NCBI GenBank assembly: GCA_944321165.1
Contig: CALUKE010000007.1
Coordinates: forward strand, 119,457 to 183,456
Direction of reading: 5' to 3'
Source of the DNA: an uncultured Odoribacter sp.
GTDB taxonomy: Bacteria; Bacteroidota; Bacteroidia; Bacteroidales; Marinifilaceae
DNA length: 64,000 bases
In this document: one piece after another, positions 1 through 9,300 of the stretch
How positions within the stretch are numbered: the first letter of the stretch is position 1
Layout: each line of letters opens with the position of its first letter
Position numbers and translations under genes: made by a program
The notes under the pieces: generated by a model
Databases searched by the model: none
The model's input: the letters and a program-made list of their open reading frames with translations, nothing else
Told to the model about the DNA's origin: nothing

Positions 1-921
1 GATGCCTTCATAGGTATTCCGGTAATTCTGAATTTCATAGGTTTTGTAGTATTCCCGGGTCGGATCGTTCATGATCATGATGTAATTCTCCGGGCTGTAG
101 TCGGCCGGTGTAATCTCTTTGTAGAACTGTTGTGGGGTGTAATCAGCCAGTTCCTGGATTTTCCCGTCTTTATCCTTGTATCTCCAGGTGAACTGATGAG
201 GCGGTTCGCCCAGGCAAAGAGCCAGTATCCGGTAAACTTCTTTCAAGGTAGTCATTTTGGATGCCTGAAGGTCTTTCCCTTTTTTGCCGGCTGCTGCCAT
301 TTCCCGCAATTCGTAACCGCCTTGCCGCAGTCTTTCATTGATGAGGTTGATCATTTGGGTCGTGTTGTTGGAATGAGCGGTCTCGGGCATCACTTCCTGT
401 GGTACGACGCCGTATTTCTCGCCTGCATTGTAATAGAGGTTCCATACGCCTCCGTCGTTAACCGGGGCTTTGAAATAGGTCTCTACGGTCCGGTCGTCCA
501 TCGGCAGTTTGGCGGTGGCGATGATGTTTTCCAGGAAGAGATTGGATTTTTCGAATATATCCCAAAAATACAGGTAATTATGTGAAAAATCGAATTGGCT
601 GATGTTGTATTTTTTCATGATGGAGGGACGTAATACATTCATGGAAGTAAACATCCAGCAACGTCCGGAACTTTGTTGGTCGGTAATACCTTTTACGTCA
701 GCCCGGTATTTGAAATAATGGTCGATTTTTCCCTGGAGTTCCCGATTCAAGGCATTCCCTTTGATGTTTTTATCTACTGTCAGAATGTTCTGAATGGCTT
801 TGGTAGAAGCATCTTTTTTGAAACTGCTCTGGATTTCCTGTAACTCTTTTTCGGAGATCGTTTGTGCGAAAACTCCTGTACAGGCCAATAAGAGAGAGAC
901 TGTAATAAAGGTCTTTTTCAT
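1..921 (-). CDS. pepC: C1-family aminopeptidase (PepC/bleomycin hydrolase type), 3' end outside window
   Basis: The gene starts at the ATG complementary to 919-921 and is cut off at the left edge, leaving 307 codons. Residues 1-20 form a signal peptide ending in VFAQ, so the enzyme is exported. The stretch QQSSGRCWMF carries the papain-fold nucleophile (Cys88), and the sequence around it matches the cysteine aminopeptidase family C1B, which trims N-terminal residues from peptides. The catalytic His and Asn lie beyond the window. It starts 13 bp after the lpd stop on the same strand, so it is probably co-transcribed with lpd. A secreted C1B enzyme is common in Bacteroidales and fits peptide feeding. 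The family call is firm; the exact substrate is unknown. Confidence 0.88.
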   Translation of the reverse strand, partial: MKKTFITVSLLLACTGVFAQTISEKELQEIQSSFKKDASTKAIQNILTVDKNIKGNALNRELQGKIDHYFKYRADVKGITDQQSSGRCWMFTSMNVLRPSIMKKYNISQFDFSHNYLYFWDIFEKSNLFLENIIATAKLPMDDRTVETYFKAPVNDGGVWNLYYNAGEKYGVVPQEVMPETAHSNNTTQMINLINERLRQGGYELREMAAAGKKGKDLQASKMTTLKEVYRILALCLGEPPHQFTWRYKDKDGKIQELADYTPQQFYKEITPADYSPENYIMIMNDPTREYYKTYEIQNYRNTYEGI

Positions 922-934
922 GTTATGATGTTGT

Positions 935-2326
935 TTATAAATGGATAACTTCGTCGTAAGCAGCAGAAGCAGCTTCCATGACTGCTTCGCTCATGGTCGG
1001 GTGAGGATGCACGGTTTTGATGATATCGTGGGCCGTGATTCCTTTCTTTCTGGCCAATACCAGCTCGGCGATCATTTCTGTAACGTTGGCACCTACCAGA
1101 TGAGCTCCCAGCAGGGTATTATCCTTGGCATTGAAGATCAGTTTGACAAAACCGTCGTTTGCACCGGCGGCACTGGCTTTGCCGGAAGCAGAGAAGGGGA
1201 ATTTACCGATTTTCAATTCATAGCCGGCTTCGAGGGCTTTGGCTTCGCTCAGTCCGACCGAGGCAACCTCCGGAGAGGTATAGGTGCATCCCGGGATATT
1301 GCCGTAGTCAATGGGTTCCGGAGTCAGACCAGCCAATTTTTCTACGCAGCAGATGGCTTCAGCAGAAGCCACGTGTGCCAGCGCCGGACCGTGTACGATG
1401 TCCCCGATGGCGTATACTCCTTCGACATTGGTGCGGTAATAATCGTCCACCTTGATTTTTCCTCTTTCCATTTCGATGCCCAGTTCTTCCAATCCGATAT
1501 TTTCAACATTGGGAGCAATACCGACAGCCGACAATACCATCTCGGCTTCGTAGGTCTCGATTTGGTCTTTCTTGTTCCGGACTTGTACTTTGAGCAGATC
1601 GCCGGAGGTGTCTATACTTTCTACCGTTGATTTTACCAGTACATCGATACCGGCCTTTTTGAAGGAACGTCCGACTTGTTTGGAAACCTCTTCGTCTTCT
1701 ACCGGAAGGATGGTCGGCATGAATTCTACCAGGGTGACTTTGGTGCCCATGGCATTGTAAAACCAGGCCAGTTCCGAACCGATAGCTCCGGAACCTACCA
1801 CCAGCAAGGAGGCTGGTTTGTGGTCGAGCGTCAGGGCTTCCCGGTAACCGATGATCCGTTTCCCGTCTTGAGGAATGGCCGGTAAGACGCGTGACCGCGC
1901 TCCGGTGGCCAGGATGATGTGTTTTGCTTCGTAGAGTGTTTTTTCTCCCTCAGCGGAAGTTACTTCTACTTTTTTATCTGCCGTCAGTTTGCCATGGCCG
2001 GCGATGACGGTGATGTTATTTTTTTTGAAAAGGTATTGGATGCCCTTGCTCATCTTGTCGGCCACTCCCCGGCTGCGGGCAATGATCGCCTGGAAATCGG
2101 GTTCTGCCTGTTCGATTTTGATCCCGTAGGCTTCTGCATGTTGTGCATATTCGAGTACCTGTGCCGACTTTAGCAATGATTTCGTCGGAATACATCCCCA
2201 GTTCAGACAAATGCCGCCCTGTTCTGCGCGCTCTACGACCGCGACGTTAAAACCCAATTGTGCACCCCGGATGGCAGCCACGTATCCACCGGGACCGCTT
2301 CCGATAACGATTAAATCGTAATTCAT
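935..2326 (-). CDS. lpd: Dihydrolipoyl dehydrogenase (E3)
   Basis: This is a 463-residue flavoprotein of the usual E3 length. It has an N-terminal FAD-binding GSGPGG motif (residues 9-14), the redox-active disulfide in GGICLNWGCIPTKS (Cys40 and Cys45), a central NAD-binding GSGAIGSE segment and a C-terminal dimerisation domain with HPHPTMSE, which holds the catalytic His-Glu pair. It reoxidises dihydrolipoyl groups of 2-oxoacid dehydrogenases or the glycine cleavage system. No E1, E2 or gcv gene lies within view, so its partner complex is encoded elsewhere. Its downstream neighbour, 13 bp away, is the exported aminopeptidase. A -7-like element at 2359-2366 suggests a short leader. Confidence 0.96.
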   Translation of the reverse strand: MNYDLIVIGSGPGGYVAAIRGAQLGFNVAVVERAEQGGICLNWGCIPTKSLLKSAQVLEYAQHAEAYGIKIEQAEPDFQAIIARSRGVADKMSKGIQYLFKKNNITVIAGHGKLTADKKVEVTSAEGEKTLYEAKHIILATGARSRVLPAIPQDGKRIIGYREALTLDHKPASLLVVGSGAIGSELAWFYNAMGTKVTLVEFMPTILPVEDEEVSKQVGRSFKKAGIDVLVKSTVESIDTSGDLLKVQVRNKKDQIETYEAEMVLSAVGIAPNVENIGLEELGIEMERGKIKVDDYYRTNVEGVYAIGDIVHGPALAHVASAEAICCVEKLAGLTPEPIDYGNIPGCTYTSPEVASVGLSEAKALEAGYELKIGKFPFSASGKASAAGANDGFVKLIFNAKDNTLLGAHLVGANVTEMIAELVLARKKGITAHDIIKTVHPHPTMSEAVMEAASAAYDEVIHL

Positions 2327-2358
2327 ATTTCAAACGTTTTAAATTTTTTTTGCTTTTG

Positions 2359-2366
2359 CAAAACTA
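2359..2366 (-). promoter_or_regulatory. Putative -7 promoter element for lpd
   Basis: On the minus strand this reads TAGTTTTG, which fits the Bacteroidota primary-sigma -7 consensus TAnnTTTG. It lies 33 bp upstream of the lpd start. The matching -33 region is only a run of T and A, so the call rests mainly on the -7 match and position. Confidence 0.4.
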
Positions 2367-2475
2367 ATAAAAGATCAGGGATAAAACAGCGGTTTACCCG
2401 ATTTGGTGTAAACTTTTTTCAATTGAAATGGAAGGAAAAGCTTTATTTCCAGTGAAGGAGAATAATCGGCATGAT

Positions 2476-3294
2476 TTATTCCGGAGTAGATTGCCGATGA
2501 CTTTTGTTTATCAGCCAGCAAATCAGGAATAATGCAAGGAAACAAATCACGATGGTTGCTCCGGAGGGAATATTCAGGGAGGCGGAAATGAAAAGTCCGG
2601 CAATGGAACCTCCGGTACTGATCAGAGCGGAAGCCAGGAGCTGTTGTTTGAAATTTTTGTAAAAGATCCCGGCGATGGCCTGAGGGATGGTCAGATAGGA
2701 AATAACCAGAATGATACCGGCTAATTTCAGGCACAGGACAATACATAGGGCGATGATCAGCGTGATGGCGATATCTATCCGATTGACATGCACATGGTGG
2801 GTGCGGCTATATTCTTTATCGAATGCAATGTAGAATAACGGACGGTAGAAACGGGCGAAAAAGAGTATGATACCCAGGCATAGGATCATGGAAAGAATAA
2901 TCTGTTCCCGCGTAACGGTCAGAATGTTGCCGAAGAGATAGGACATCAGGTTGGGAGCATAGCCCGGAGTGAGGTAAATAAACAGAATCCCGATGGCCAT
3001 ACCTGCCGACCAGAAGATACCGATCAGGGAATCTTCCTTTAATTTTTTACTGTCGGAAAGAAACAGGATTCCCAGGGCAGACAGTACGGAGAAGGCTGTT
3101 GCCCCTAACATGGGAGACAAGCCAAGGTAGTACGAAAGTCCCAAGCCGCCGAAAGAAGCGTGGGTGATACCACCGCTGATGAAAACCATCCGTTTGGCAA
3201 CGATATAGGTACCAACCAATCCGCAGCTGATGCCGATCAGCAGGGTTGAGATCAATGCATTTTGAAAAAAGTCGTATTTTAAAAGTTCTAACAT
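2476..3294 (-). CDS. znuB: Zinc/manganese-type ABC transporter permease
   Basis: This is a 272-residue integral membrane protein of the ABC-3 family (ZnuB/MntB/TroC). The ATG at 3294 (MLELLKYDFFQNA) was chosen because longer forms add a polar, proline-rich extension that overlaps the ATPase gene. Hydrophobic segments run the whole length, and the family signature GLVGTYIVAKRMVFISGGITHASFGG lies near residues 25-50. It forms the channel for metal passed on by the lipoprotein ZnuA and is powered by ZnuC. The order znuA-znuC-znuB with gaps of 3 and 11 bp is a clear operon. Zinc is the likely substrate because of the His-rich loop in ZnuA, but manganese cannot be excluded. Confidence 0.9.
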   Translation of the reverse strand: MLELLKYDFFQNALISTLLIGISCGLVGTYIVAKRMVFISGGITHASFGGLGLSYYLGLSPMLGATAFSVLSALGILFLSDSKKLKEDSLIGIFWSAGMAIGILFIYLTPGYAPNLMSYLFGNILTVTREQIILSMILCLGIILFFARFYRPLFYIAFDKEYSRTHHVHVNRIDIAITLIIALCIVLCLKLAGIILVISYLTIPQAIAGIFYKNFKQQLLASALISTGGSIAGLFISASLNIPSGATIVICFLALFLICWLINKSHRQSTPE

Positions 3295-3305
3295 GTATGG
3301 CGGTT

Positions 3306-4058
3306 TTAAAGGGTCGGAGTCTTGTGTTCTTTCAGTACCCGGTGGGGAATTTTTCCATGGGTGATCAGTTCGATGGGGCAATTGTAGGATTGCAGCTGTT
3401 CTTCACTGATCCGGTTGGAGTCATGATAGTGCAAAGACCGGTTGACGCAGGCGATGGTTTTTACATAGGAGCAGATGGTGCCCAGGTCGTGGGAAACCAT
3501 TACGATCGTCAGGGATTTGTTGAGCTCTTCTAATATGGCATAAAATTCTTTTTCGAAATGGCTGTCCACATAAGTTGTCGGTTCGTCGAGGATCAGGATG
3601 CGCGGGGAAGAGATGATGGCCCGACAAAGAAAGACCCGTTGCATCTGACCGCCGGACAGCTCGCCGATGGAGGCTTTTTTGTATGCCCCCATACCGTATT
3701 TCTCAAGTAAATCCCAGGCTTTGTATTTGTCGGATCGGCTATACGGTTTGTAAAGTCCTTTTTCAGACATTAATCCCGATAAGACCACTTCTGTTACATC
3801 AATCGGGAAACGTTGATCGAATCGGCTGTTCTGCGGCAGGTAACCGAAAAGGTTTTGTCTGGGCACGGCATAAATAACCTCTCCTTCGAATGGTTTCAGC
3901 AGTCCTAAAATGACTTTTAGCAGGGTAGTCTTGCCTCCTCCGTTGGGACCGATGATACCGAGAAAATCATGTTCGAAAATTTTTAGGTCGACATGATGGA
4001 GAATGGTTTCATGCTCATAACCGGCAGAGATATCTTTGAGTTCGAGGATCGGGGTCAT
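3306..4058 (-). CDS. znuC: Zinc ABC transporter ATP-binding protein
   Basis: This is a 250-residue ABC ATPase. The Walker A motif is GPNGGGKTT near residue 40, the signature is LSGGQMQRV near residue 140, and Walker B with the catalytic Glu is ILILDEPTTYVD. The H-loop His lies in MVSHDLG. DEPTTYVD, rather than the common DEPTAGLD, resembles metal-transporter ATPases. It energises the permease encoded 11 bp downstream and begins 3 bp after the znuA stop, so translation is probably coupled. The closing 30 residues (IELITHGKIPHRVL...) are a short extension with no recognised motif. Confidence 0.93.
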   Translation of the reverse strand: MTPILELKDISAGYEHETILHHVDLKIFEHDFLGIIGPNGGGKTTLLKVILGLLKPFEGEVIYAVPRQNLFGYLPQNSRFDQRFPIDVTEVVLSGLMSEKGLYKPYSRSDKYKAWDLLEKYGMGAYKKASIGELSGGQMQRVFLCRAIISSPRILILDEPTTYVDSHFEKEFYAILEELNKSLTIVMVSHDLGTICSYVKTIACVNRSLHYHDSNRISEEQLQSYNCPIELITHGKIPHRVLKEHKTPTL

Positions 4059-4061
4059 GCT

Positions 4062-4949
4062 TCAGGCTTCTGGTAGGTTCTTGGCTAAAATATCAATCAA
4101 ACGGTTCATTTCGTCCGTCCAATCTTCGTTCAAGGGATCGATTTGGACAACTTCCCCATCGATTTCCCGGGCAATGGCTTCGGCATTGCTGACATCGAAC
4201 TGGCTCTGTATAAAAATCAGGTGTATATTTTTCTCTCGAGCCAGATCGATGATCTTTTTTAGATGGGCCGGGTTGGGTTCTTTTCCCTCTTCTTCGATGG
4301 ATATCTGTTCCAGTCCGTAGTCGGCTGCAAAATAGGTCAATGCCGGATGATAAATCAGAAATATCTTGTCTTTTTTATGGTTTAACACTTCCTGTGCCCG
4401 TTTGGCAATTCGGTTGATTTTTTCAAGCAAAAGAGAATAATTCTGCTGAAAAATCGCCTGCTGTTCCGGATATTTCTCCGACAGAACCTGATAGGCTGTA
4501 TTGGCCATTTCCCGGGCATAGACTGGAGACAGCCAGATATGCGGATCGACTCCGCTGTGGGGATGAGATTCGTCGTGTGTATGTCCGCAACTGCCGGGAA
4601 TCAACGAAAACTCCTCGGAATGGTTGATGACCTGTATCTCTTGGCGGTTGGCCAGCACCGGATAGAGGTGGGTCTGTTCGAAAGGCAGATAACCGATGGT
4701 AAAGCAGAGATCACTGTCGTAAAGTTTTTTTAACTGGGCGGTGTTCAGATCACAACTGGCGGGATTCATGCCAGGAGGAATCATTACGTTGACTTGTAAA
4801 TAATCGCCGGCAATTTGTTCTATCAGGTATTTCTGCGGCAGGATGCTGACGCTAACGATTCGCGATTTTTCGGATTTTTGTTGGCAGGAGGTGTGCAGCA
4901 GGCTGATTGTCACTAACAACAGATATATGTGTAATTTTTTAATAATCAT
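4062..4949 (-). CDS. znuA: Zinc ABC transporter substrate-binding lipoprotein
   Basis: This is a 295-residue cluster A-I metal-binding protein (ZnuA/TroA family). The N-terminus has a lipoprotein signal peptide ending LLHTSC, so the mature protein is membrane-anchored. A His-rich stretch, GHTHDESHPHSGVDPHIW, sits before the second domain. Metal ligands are expected from His in that region, the HPAL segment and a C-terminal acidic residue. The His-rich loop is typical of zinc-specific members. It is the first gene of the operon and is divergent from asnA. A near-consensus minus-strand -7 element (TATCTTTA, 4999-5006) lies about 50 bp upstream. No convincing Zur or Fur box was seen. Confidence 0.9.
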   Translation of the reverse strand: MIIKKLHIYLLLVTISLLHTSCQQKSEKSRIVSVSILPQKYLIEQIAGDYLQVNVMIPPGMNPASCDLNTAQLKKLYDSDLCFTIGYLPFEQTHLYPVLANRQEIQVINHSEEFSLIPGSCGHTHDESHPHSGVDPHIWLSPVYAREMANTAYQVLSEKYPEQQAIFQQNYSLLLEKINRIAKRAQEVLNHKKDKIFLIYHPALTYFAADYGLEQISIEEEGKEPNPAHLKKIIDLAREKNIHLIFIQSQFDVSNAEAIAREIDGEVVQIDPLNEDWTDEMNRLIDILAKNLPEA

Positions 4950-5016
4950 GCTTTTATAAAAATATGTAATAAATATTGTTTGTGTTATTTAGATTGGGTA
5001 AAGATAATGGAAATAA

Positions 5017-5046
5017 TTGTGATTTAAAATTTTTGTGTTACATTTG
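5017..5046 (+). promoter_or_regulatory. Putative promoter of the asnA leader transcript
   Basis: The -7 element TACATTTG (5039-5046) matches TAnnTTTG exactly. A -33-like TTG at 5017-5019 lies 19 bp upstream, the spacing expected for Bacteroidota primary-sigma promoters. Transcription would begin near 5051-5054, just before the leader-peptide ATG at 5060, so the whole attenuator would be transcribed. Confidence 0.6.
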
Positions 5047-5059
5047 TGCGCAGGAATAA

Positions 5060-5146
5060 ATGAATATGGCACTTTTTAATAATAATAATATCAACCTGAA
5101 TAATAATTGCAATGATCGACTGTTGCAAAGGGGAGGTTATTATTGA
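5060..5146 (+). CDS. Asn-rich leader peptide of asnA (attenuation peptide)
   Basis: This is a 28-codon reading frame, MNMALFNNNNINLNNNC then NDRLLQRGGYY and stop. Ten of 28 codons are Asn, including runs of four and three. An in-frame ATG at 5066 is an alternative start. A stop codon lies immediately upstream (5057-5059). It sits between the putative promoter and a terminator hairpin in front of asnA, the gene that makes asparagine. This is the layout of amino-acid attenuation: scarce Asn-tRNA stalls the ribosome on the Asn run. No separate function is expected of the peptide. The inference rests on codon content, position and the competing RNA structures. Confidence 0.82.
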   Translation: MNMALFNNNNINLNNNCNDRLLQRGGYY

Positions 5147-5201
5147 TTAAAAAGATAGAATAGGAATACAGGAAGCCTCTCCGCCAAGGAGGGGCTTTTT
5201 T
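5093..5201 (+). promoter_or_regulatory. asnA transcription attenuator (competing RNA hairpins)
   Basis: Three mutually exclusive pairings are visible. The protector hairpin pairs AACCT (5093-5097) with AGGTT (5134-5138) and TTGCAA (5107-5112) with TTGCAA (5123-5128). The antiterminator pairs GGGGAGG (5130-5136) with CCTCTCC (5176-5182), seven pairs including one G-U. The terminator is described separately. A ribosome stalled on Asn codons 5078-5113 would melt the protector and free 5130-5138 for the antiterminator. A ribosome reaching the stop at 5144 would cover 5130-5138 and let the terminator form. The logic matches classical trp/his attenuation. It is an inference from sequence. Confidence 0.75.
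5173..5201 (+). terminator. Attenuator terminator upstream of asnA
   Basis: The stem is AAGCCTCTCC (5173-5182), the loop GCCAA, and the return arm GGAGGGGCTT (5188-5197). It has ten pairs with one G-U, and six T residues run from 5196 to 5201. It is a Rho-independent terminator placed 36 bp before the asnA ATG and in the same direction, so it would stop transcription before the gene unless the antiterminator forms. Confidence 0.88.
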
Positions 5202-5236
5202 GTTGGAATACACTGAAACACTAAATTTTTATACTT

Positions 5237-6274
5237 ATGAAACAATTGTTTTTACCGAAAGATTATCATTCGTCTTTGGATGTATGGCAAACAGAAAAAG
5301 CCATCAAGTTTATCAAGGATACGTTCCAACTGGCTTTGGCGGCAGAATTGAAATTGCGGCGGATTACCGCTCCGATTGTTGTCCCTTCCGGAATGGGGCT
5401 GAATGATAACTTGAACGGAACGGAACAGCCTGTCAGTTTCGAAGCCCGGGTATTGTCTGGTCGCCGGGCAGAGATCGTTCAGTCGTTGGCCAAATGGAAA
5501 CGTTATGCCTTGTGGCGTCATCATATCCGGCCGGGGATGGGAATCTATACGGATATGAACGCTTTGCGTCCGGATGAAACCATCGATAATATCCATTCGG
5601 TGTATGTAGACCAGTGGGACTGGGAAAAAGTGATTACTCCGGAAGAACGGACTCCTGAACGTTTGCAACTGTGTGTGGAACGGATTTATGCGGCGTTGAA
5701 ACGGACGGAGTTTTTGCTGAGTGAACAGTTCCCGGTGTTACATCCTTTTTTACCGGATCAGATTCATTTTATGCATGCGGAGGAATTGAGAAGGCGTTAT
5801 CCCGATTTGTCGGCCAAAGAGAGGGAAAATCGAATTGCGAAGGAGTATGGAGCCGTTTTTATTCGTGGTATCGGTGGAGTCCTTGCTGACGGTACGCTTC
5901 ATGATGACCGTTCGCCGGATTATGATGACTGGTCGACGATCGCTTCGGATGGCTTGATGGGGCTAAATGGAGATATTATTGTCTGGAATCCTGTTTTGCA
6001 GTCGGCTTTCGAGATTTCTTCCATGGGAATACGGGTGAATCGGGAAGCATTGGAGAGGCAGTTGAAAATAAGAGGAACGGAAGAGCGGAAGCAATTGTAT
6101 TTTCATTCTTTATTGCTGGAGGACAAATTACCGCAGACCATGGGTGGCGGAATCGGACAGTCCCGTCTTTGTATGCTGCTGTTGCAGAAATGCCATATTG
6201 GTGAAGTACAGGCGGGATTGTGGCCGGAGGAGGTGATGCGGGAGTGTGAACAGGCCGGAGTATTCCTGTTTTAA
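5237..6274 (+). CDS. asnA: Aspartate--ammonia ligase (asparagine synthetase A)
   Basis: This 345-residue protein has the normal length and sequence of AsnA, the class II aaRS-like enzyme that makes asparagine from aspartate, ammonia and ATP. Recognisable segments are PIVVPSGMGLNDNLNG near the N-terminus, the VSFEARVLSGRRAEIVQSLAKWKR core, the motif-2-like YTDMNALRPDE and the C-terminal GGGIGQSRLCMLLL (motif 3). It is a single-gene unit preceded by the Asn leader peptide and attenuator, so it is probably switched on when charged Asn-tRNA runs low. It converges on the tricorn gene, with a shared terminator between them. Confidence 0.97.
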   Translation: MKQLFLPKDYHSSLDVWQTEKAIKFIKDTFQLALAAELKLRRITAPIVVPSGMGLNDNLNGTEQPVSFEARVLSGRRAEIVQSLAKWKRYALWRHHIRPGMGIYTDMNALRPDETIDNIHSVYVDQWDWEKVITPEERTPERLQLCVERIYAALKRTEFLLSEQFPVLHPFLPDQIHFMHAEELRRRYPDLSAKERENRIAKEYGAVFIRGIGGVLADGTLHDDRSPDYDDWSTIASDGLMGLNGDIIVWNPVLQSAFEISSMGIRVNREALERQLKIRGTEERKQLYFHSLLLEDKLPQTMGGGIGQSRLCMLLLQKCHIGEVQAGLWPEEVMRECEQAGVFLF

Positions 6275-6287
6275 CCGATAAAAAGTG

Positions 6288-6329
6288 AAGAGGGAGTAGT
6301 CGGTTGAGCAACCGTCTACCCCCTCTTTT
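6288..6329. terminator. Bidirectional terminator between asnA and the tricorn gene
   Basis: The interrupted stem AAGAGGGaGTAGtCGGTT (6288-6305) pairs with AACCGtCTACcCCCTCTT (6310-6327) around a four-base loop. T residues follow on the plus strand and A-rich sequence precedes it, so it can serve both convergent genes. Confidence 0.8.
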
Positions 6330-6348
6330 AGCATATCTTTGCCACAGA

Positions 6349-9300
6349 TTAGATCTCCTTCAGCAGGCTTTCTACAGCGGCTTCCAGCTGTAAATCCCGT
6401 CCCTGCATGGCTGAACCCGGATCATTGGTGACCTTGATGTCCGGTTCCAGTTGCATGTTTTCCAGAATGCGTCCCTGGTTGTCTTTCATGCCTACCTGTG
6501 GGATACCGAATACGATGGTCGGGTCCATCAGGGTCTCCCACCATACGGCGGTCATGGTTCCCGGTACCGGCATGCCGATGATTTTTCCTAAGCCCAGTTC
6601 TTTGTAGGCCCAGGGGAAACCGTGGGCATTGCTGTAGTTACTTTCGCTGACCAGTACGGCAGAGGGTTTGTTCCACTGTGTGAAAGGATCCTCGCCGATG
6701 AATTGGCCGCGGGGGACAAATTCCGCATATTTCTTACCGCTCAACAAGTGCAGCAGGTCTTCATGCAGCCAGCCTCCTCCGTTGTAACGGGTATCGACGA
6801 TGATGGCTTTTTTGTTCCGGTATTTTCCCAGTATTTCAGAATAGACTTGGCGGAAGCTGGGACTGTCCATACTTTTTACGTGTACATAACCGATTTTGCC
6901 TCCGGATAATTTTTCAACCATTTCCTGACGCTGTTTTACCCAGCGGTTGTATAACAGTGCGTTTTGGTTGCCATAGCTGGTCGGTTTGATGTATTCGATC
7001 CACTCTTTTTTAGTGGTAGGATCGTAAATGGTCAGCATGACCCGCTTCCCGCTCAGGTTTTCCAGTAGCTGGAAATAATCTTGTCCTTTTTGAATCTCCT
7101 GATTGTTGATTTTCCGGATGATCATGCCGGGTTTGATTTTTTCGCTTGTCAGATCCAGGGGGCCTTTTTCCAGAATTTCTTTGATCTTCAGACCATCGCC
7201 GTCGAAATCCTCATCGTAGAAGGCACCCAGGGCTGCTGTCTGGGAAGAGCTGCCACCTCCCCGGTATTGGGCTCCGGTATGTGAGGCGTTCAGTTCGCCC
7301 AGCATTTCGCCCAGCATCTCTGCAAAATCGTAGTTGTTGTTGATGTGAGGCAGGAAACGGGCATATTCTTTCTTGTAAAAAGCCCAATCGATGTTGTGGA
7401 TGGACGGATCGTAGAACTTGTCGGTGACTTGTTGCCAGACATGATCGAACAGATAAGCCCGTTCTTCCGGTTTTTTCCATTCAAATTCGGCATTGTAACC
7501 CATACCTTTCAGTTGGCCTGAGTTCATATCGACTTTGGAGATTTGTCCTCCGGAAAGTAAATAGAGATTTTTACCGTCTTTGTCCATTTGCAAGGCTCCG
7601 CCGCCTTTATTCAGCTTGGACAAAATGCGGGTGCTTCCGTTTTTGAAATCTCTGACCCAAAGGTCATATCCTCCTTCGAAGGCACTCAGATAGTAAAGTT
7701 TGGAAGCATCGTTGGTTAATATGGCATCGCCCAGACGGGAAGAGTTGATGGTCAGGCGAACCATGCGGTCTTCCAAATTCTCGAAGTCGATTTTCATTTC
7801 GGGCAGTTTGTTCTCGTCTGCCTGTTCTTTTTTATCATTGGAAGTATCTCCGTCTTTTTCTCCTTCACTGTCTTTTTCCCCTTTTTTATTTTTCTTGGAG
7901 TCCTGGGCTGCTTTGTCGCTTTTTTTCTCTTTTTTCTTTTCTGCCGCTGCTTTTTCTTCGGCTTCTTTCTTCTTTTGTAATTCTTTGAGTTCTTTGTTCA
8001 GGGCCAGTTCTTCCTTACTCATTTTGAATTCGTCATATGCTTCCGGATCCAGGAACAGGGCATAAATGTCGTATTGTGATCCCCAGCTGCCGTGGCTACG
8101 CAATCCCTGACGGTCGCTCATCCAGATAATGGCTTTCCCGTTCATCATGAACTTGGGATTCTGGTCGCTGTAACCACTGTTGGTCAGATTGTGGATTTCT
8201 CCGCTGCCGTCGGCTTTTATCAGGGCGATGTCGTTGTGTTGCCAGCCTCCGTGTTCGAAATATTTGGCCAGGATCCACCGTCCGTCGGGAGACCATTGAT
8301 ACCATTGGTCACCGTCGGAGTAAGAATAATTGTATTTGGCGGGAAGAACGGTTCTCGATCTTTTGTTTTTCAGATTGATCACTTTGATCTCTGTACGGTT
8401 TTCCAAGTAGGCGATTTCTTTCCCATCGGGAGAGAACGAAGGCTGGAAACAGGCATTTGTTCCCTTGGTGATTTGTTCTTCTTCAATTTCTTTGGCATAG
8501 GCAAAAGATTTGTCGTCTTTGTCTTTGATGCGAGCAACATAGATATTCCAATGTCCATCGCGTTCTCCGGCATATACCAGCGAGCGTCCGTCGGGAGAAA
8601 ACTCTACGGAGCGTTCCTGGGCGGCTGTATTGGTAATTCTTTTGGTTGTACCGTATTCGGCATTGGCCACGTATACATCTCCCCGGAGGATAAACGCAAA
8701 TTCCTTGCCGTCGGGAGAAAGGGCCAGTTCGGATGCTCCCTGGTTGCGGTTCATTTTGGTCACCGGCGCTTCCATGTTGTCGGCAATGATGCTTACGGAT
8801 AATTTTTTCGGTTGTTTGCCGGGTTGAAGGGTATAGATCTCTCCGTTGAAGGAATAGCACAGCACGTCATTGTTCGATTTGGTCAGAAACCGTACCGGGT
8901 GCTTGCTGTGTTTGGTGATTTGCCGGATGTCGGAAGGATTCTTCAGAGACATTTTGCATACATTGAAATCGCCGAAACGTTCACTCAGGAAATAGATGCT
9001 TTCATCCTGATCGGCAAAAATCGGATTCCGGTCTTCTACCTGTTTGTCGGTAAGGTTGGTGAAGGTTCCGCTGTTCAGGTCGTGAATCCAGATGTCCCGG
9101 CATACGGAAGATTGATGGTGTTTCCGCCAGTTGTCTTCGTATCCTTTGTAATCATGGTAAACGATTTTGTCTCCTTTTTGGTTGAAACAGATGTTGAAGG
9201 CGTCGAAAGTCAAGAATTGTTCGGGACGGCCTCCGTTGACACTGATTTTATATACCTGTCCGCCACTGGGGAATTGACCGTATGCTGCGTCCGGCATGAC

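Noticed and set aside
2389..2417. GTTTAC/GTAAAC hairpin as the terminator of the znu operon
   Set aside because: The stem is short and interrupted and the T-run is on the wrong strand for the znu genes, so I did not list it.
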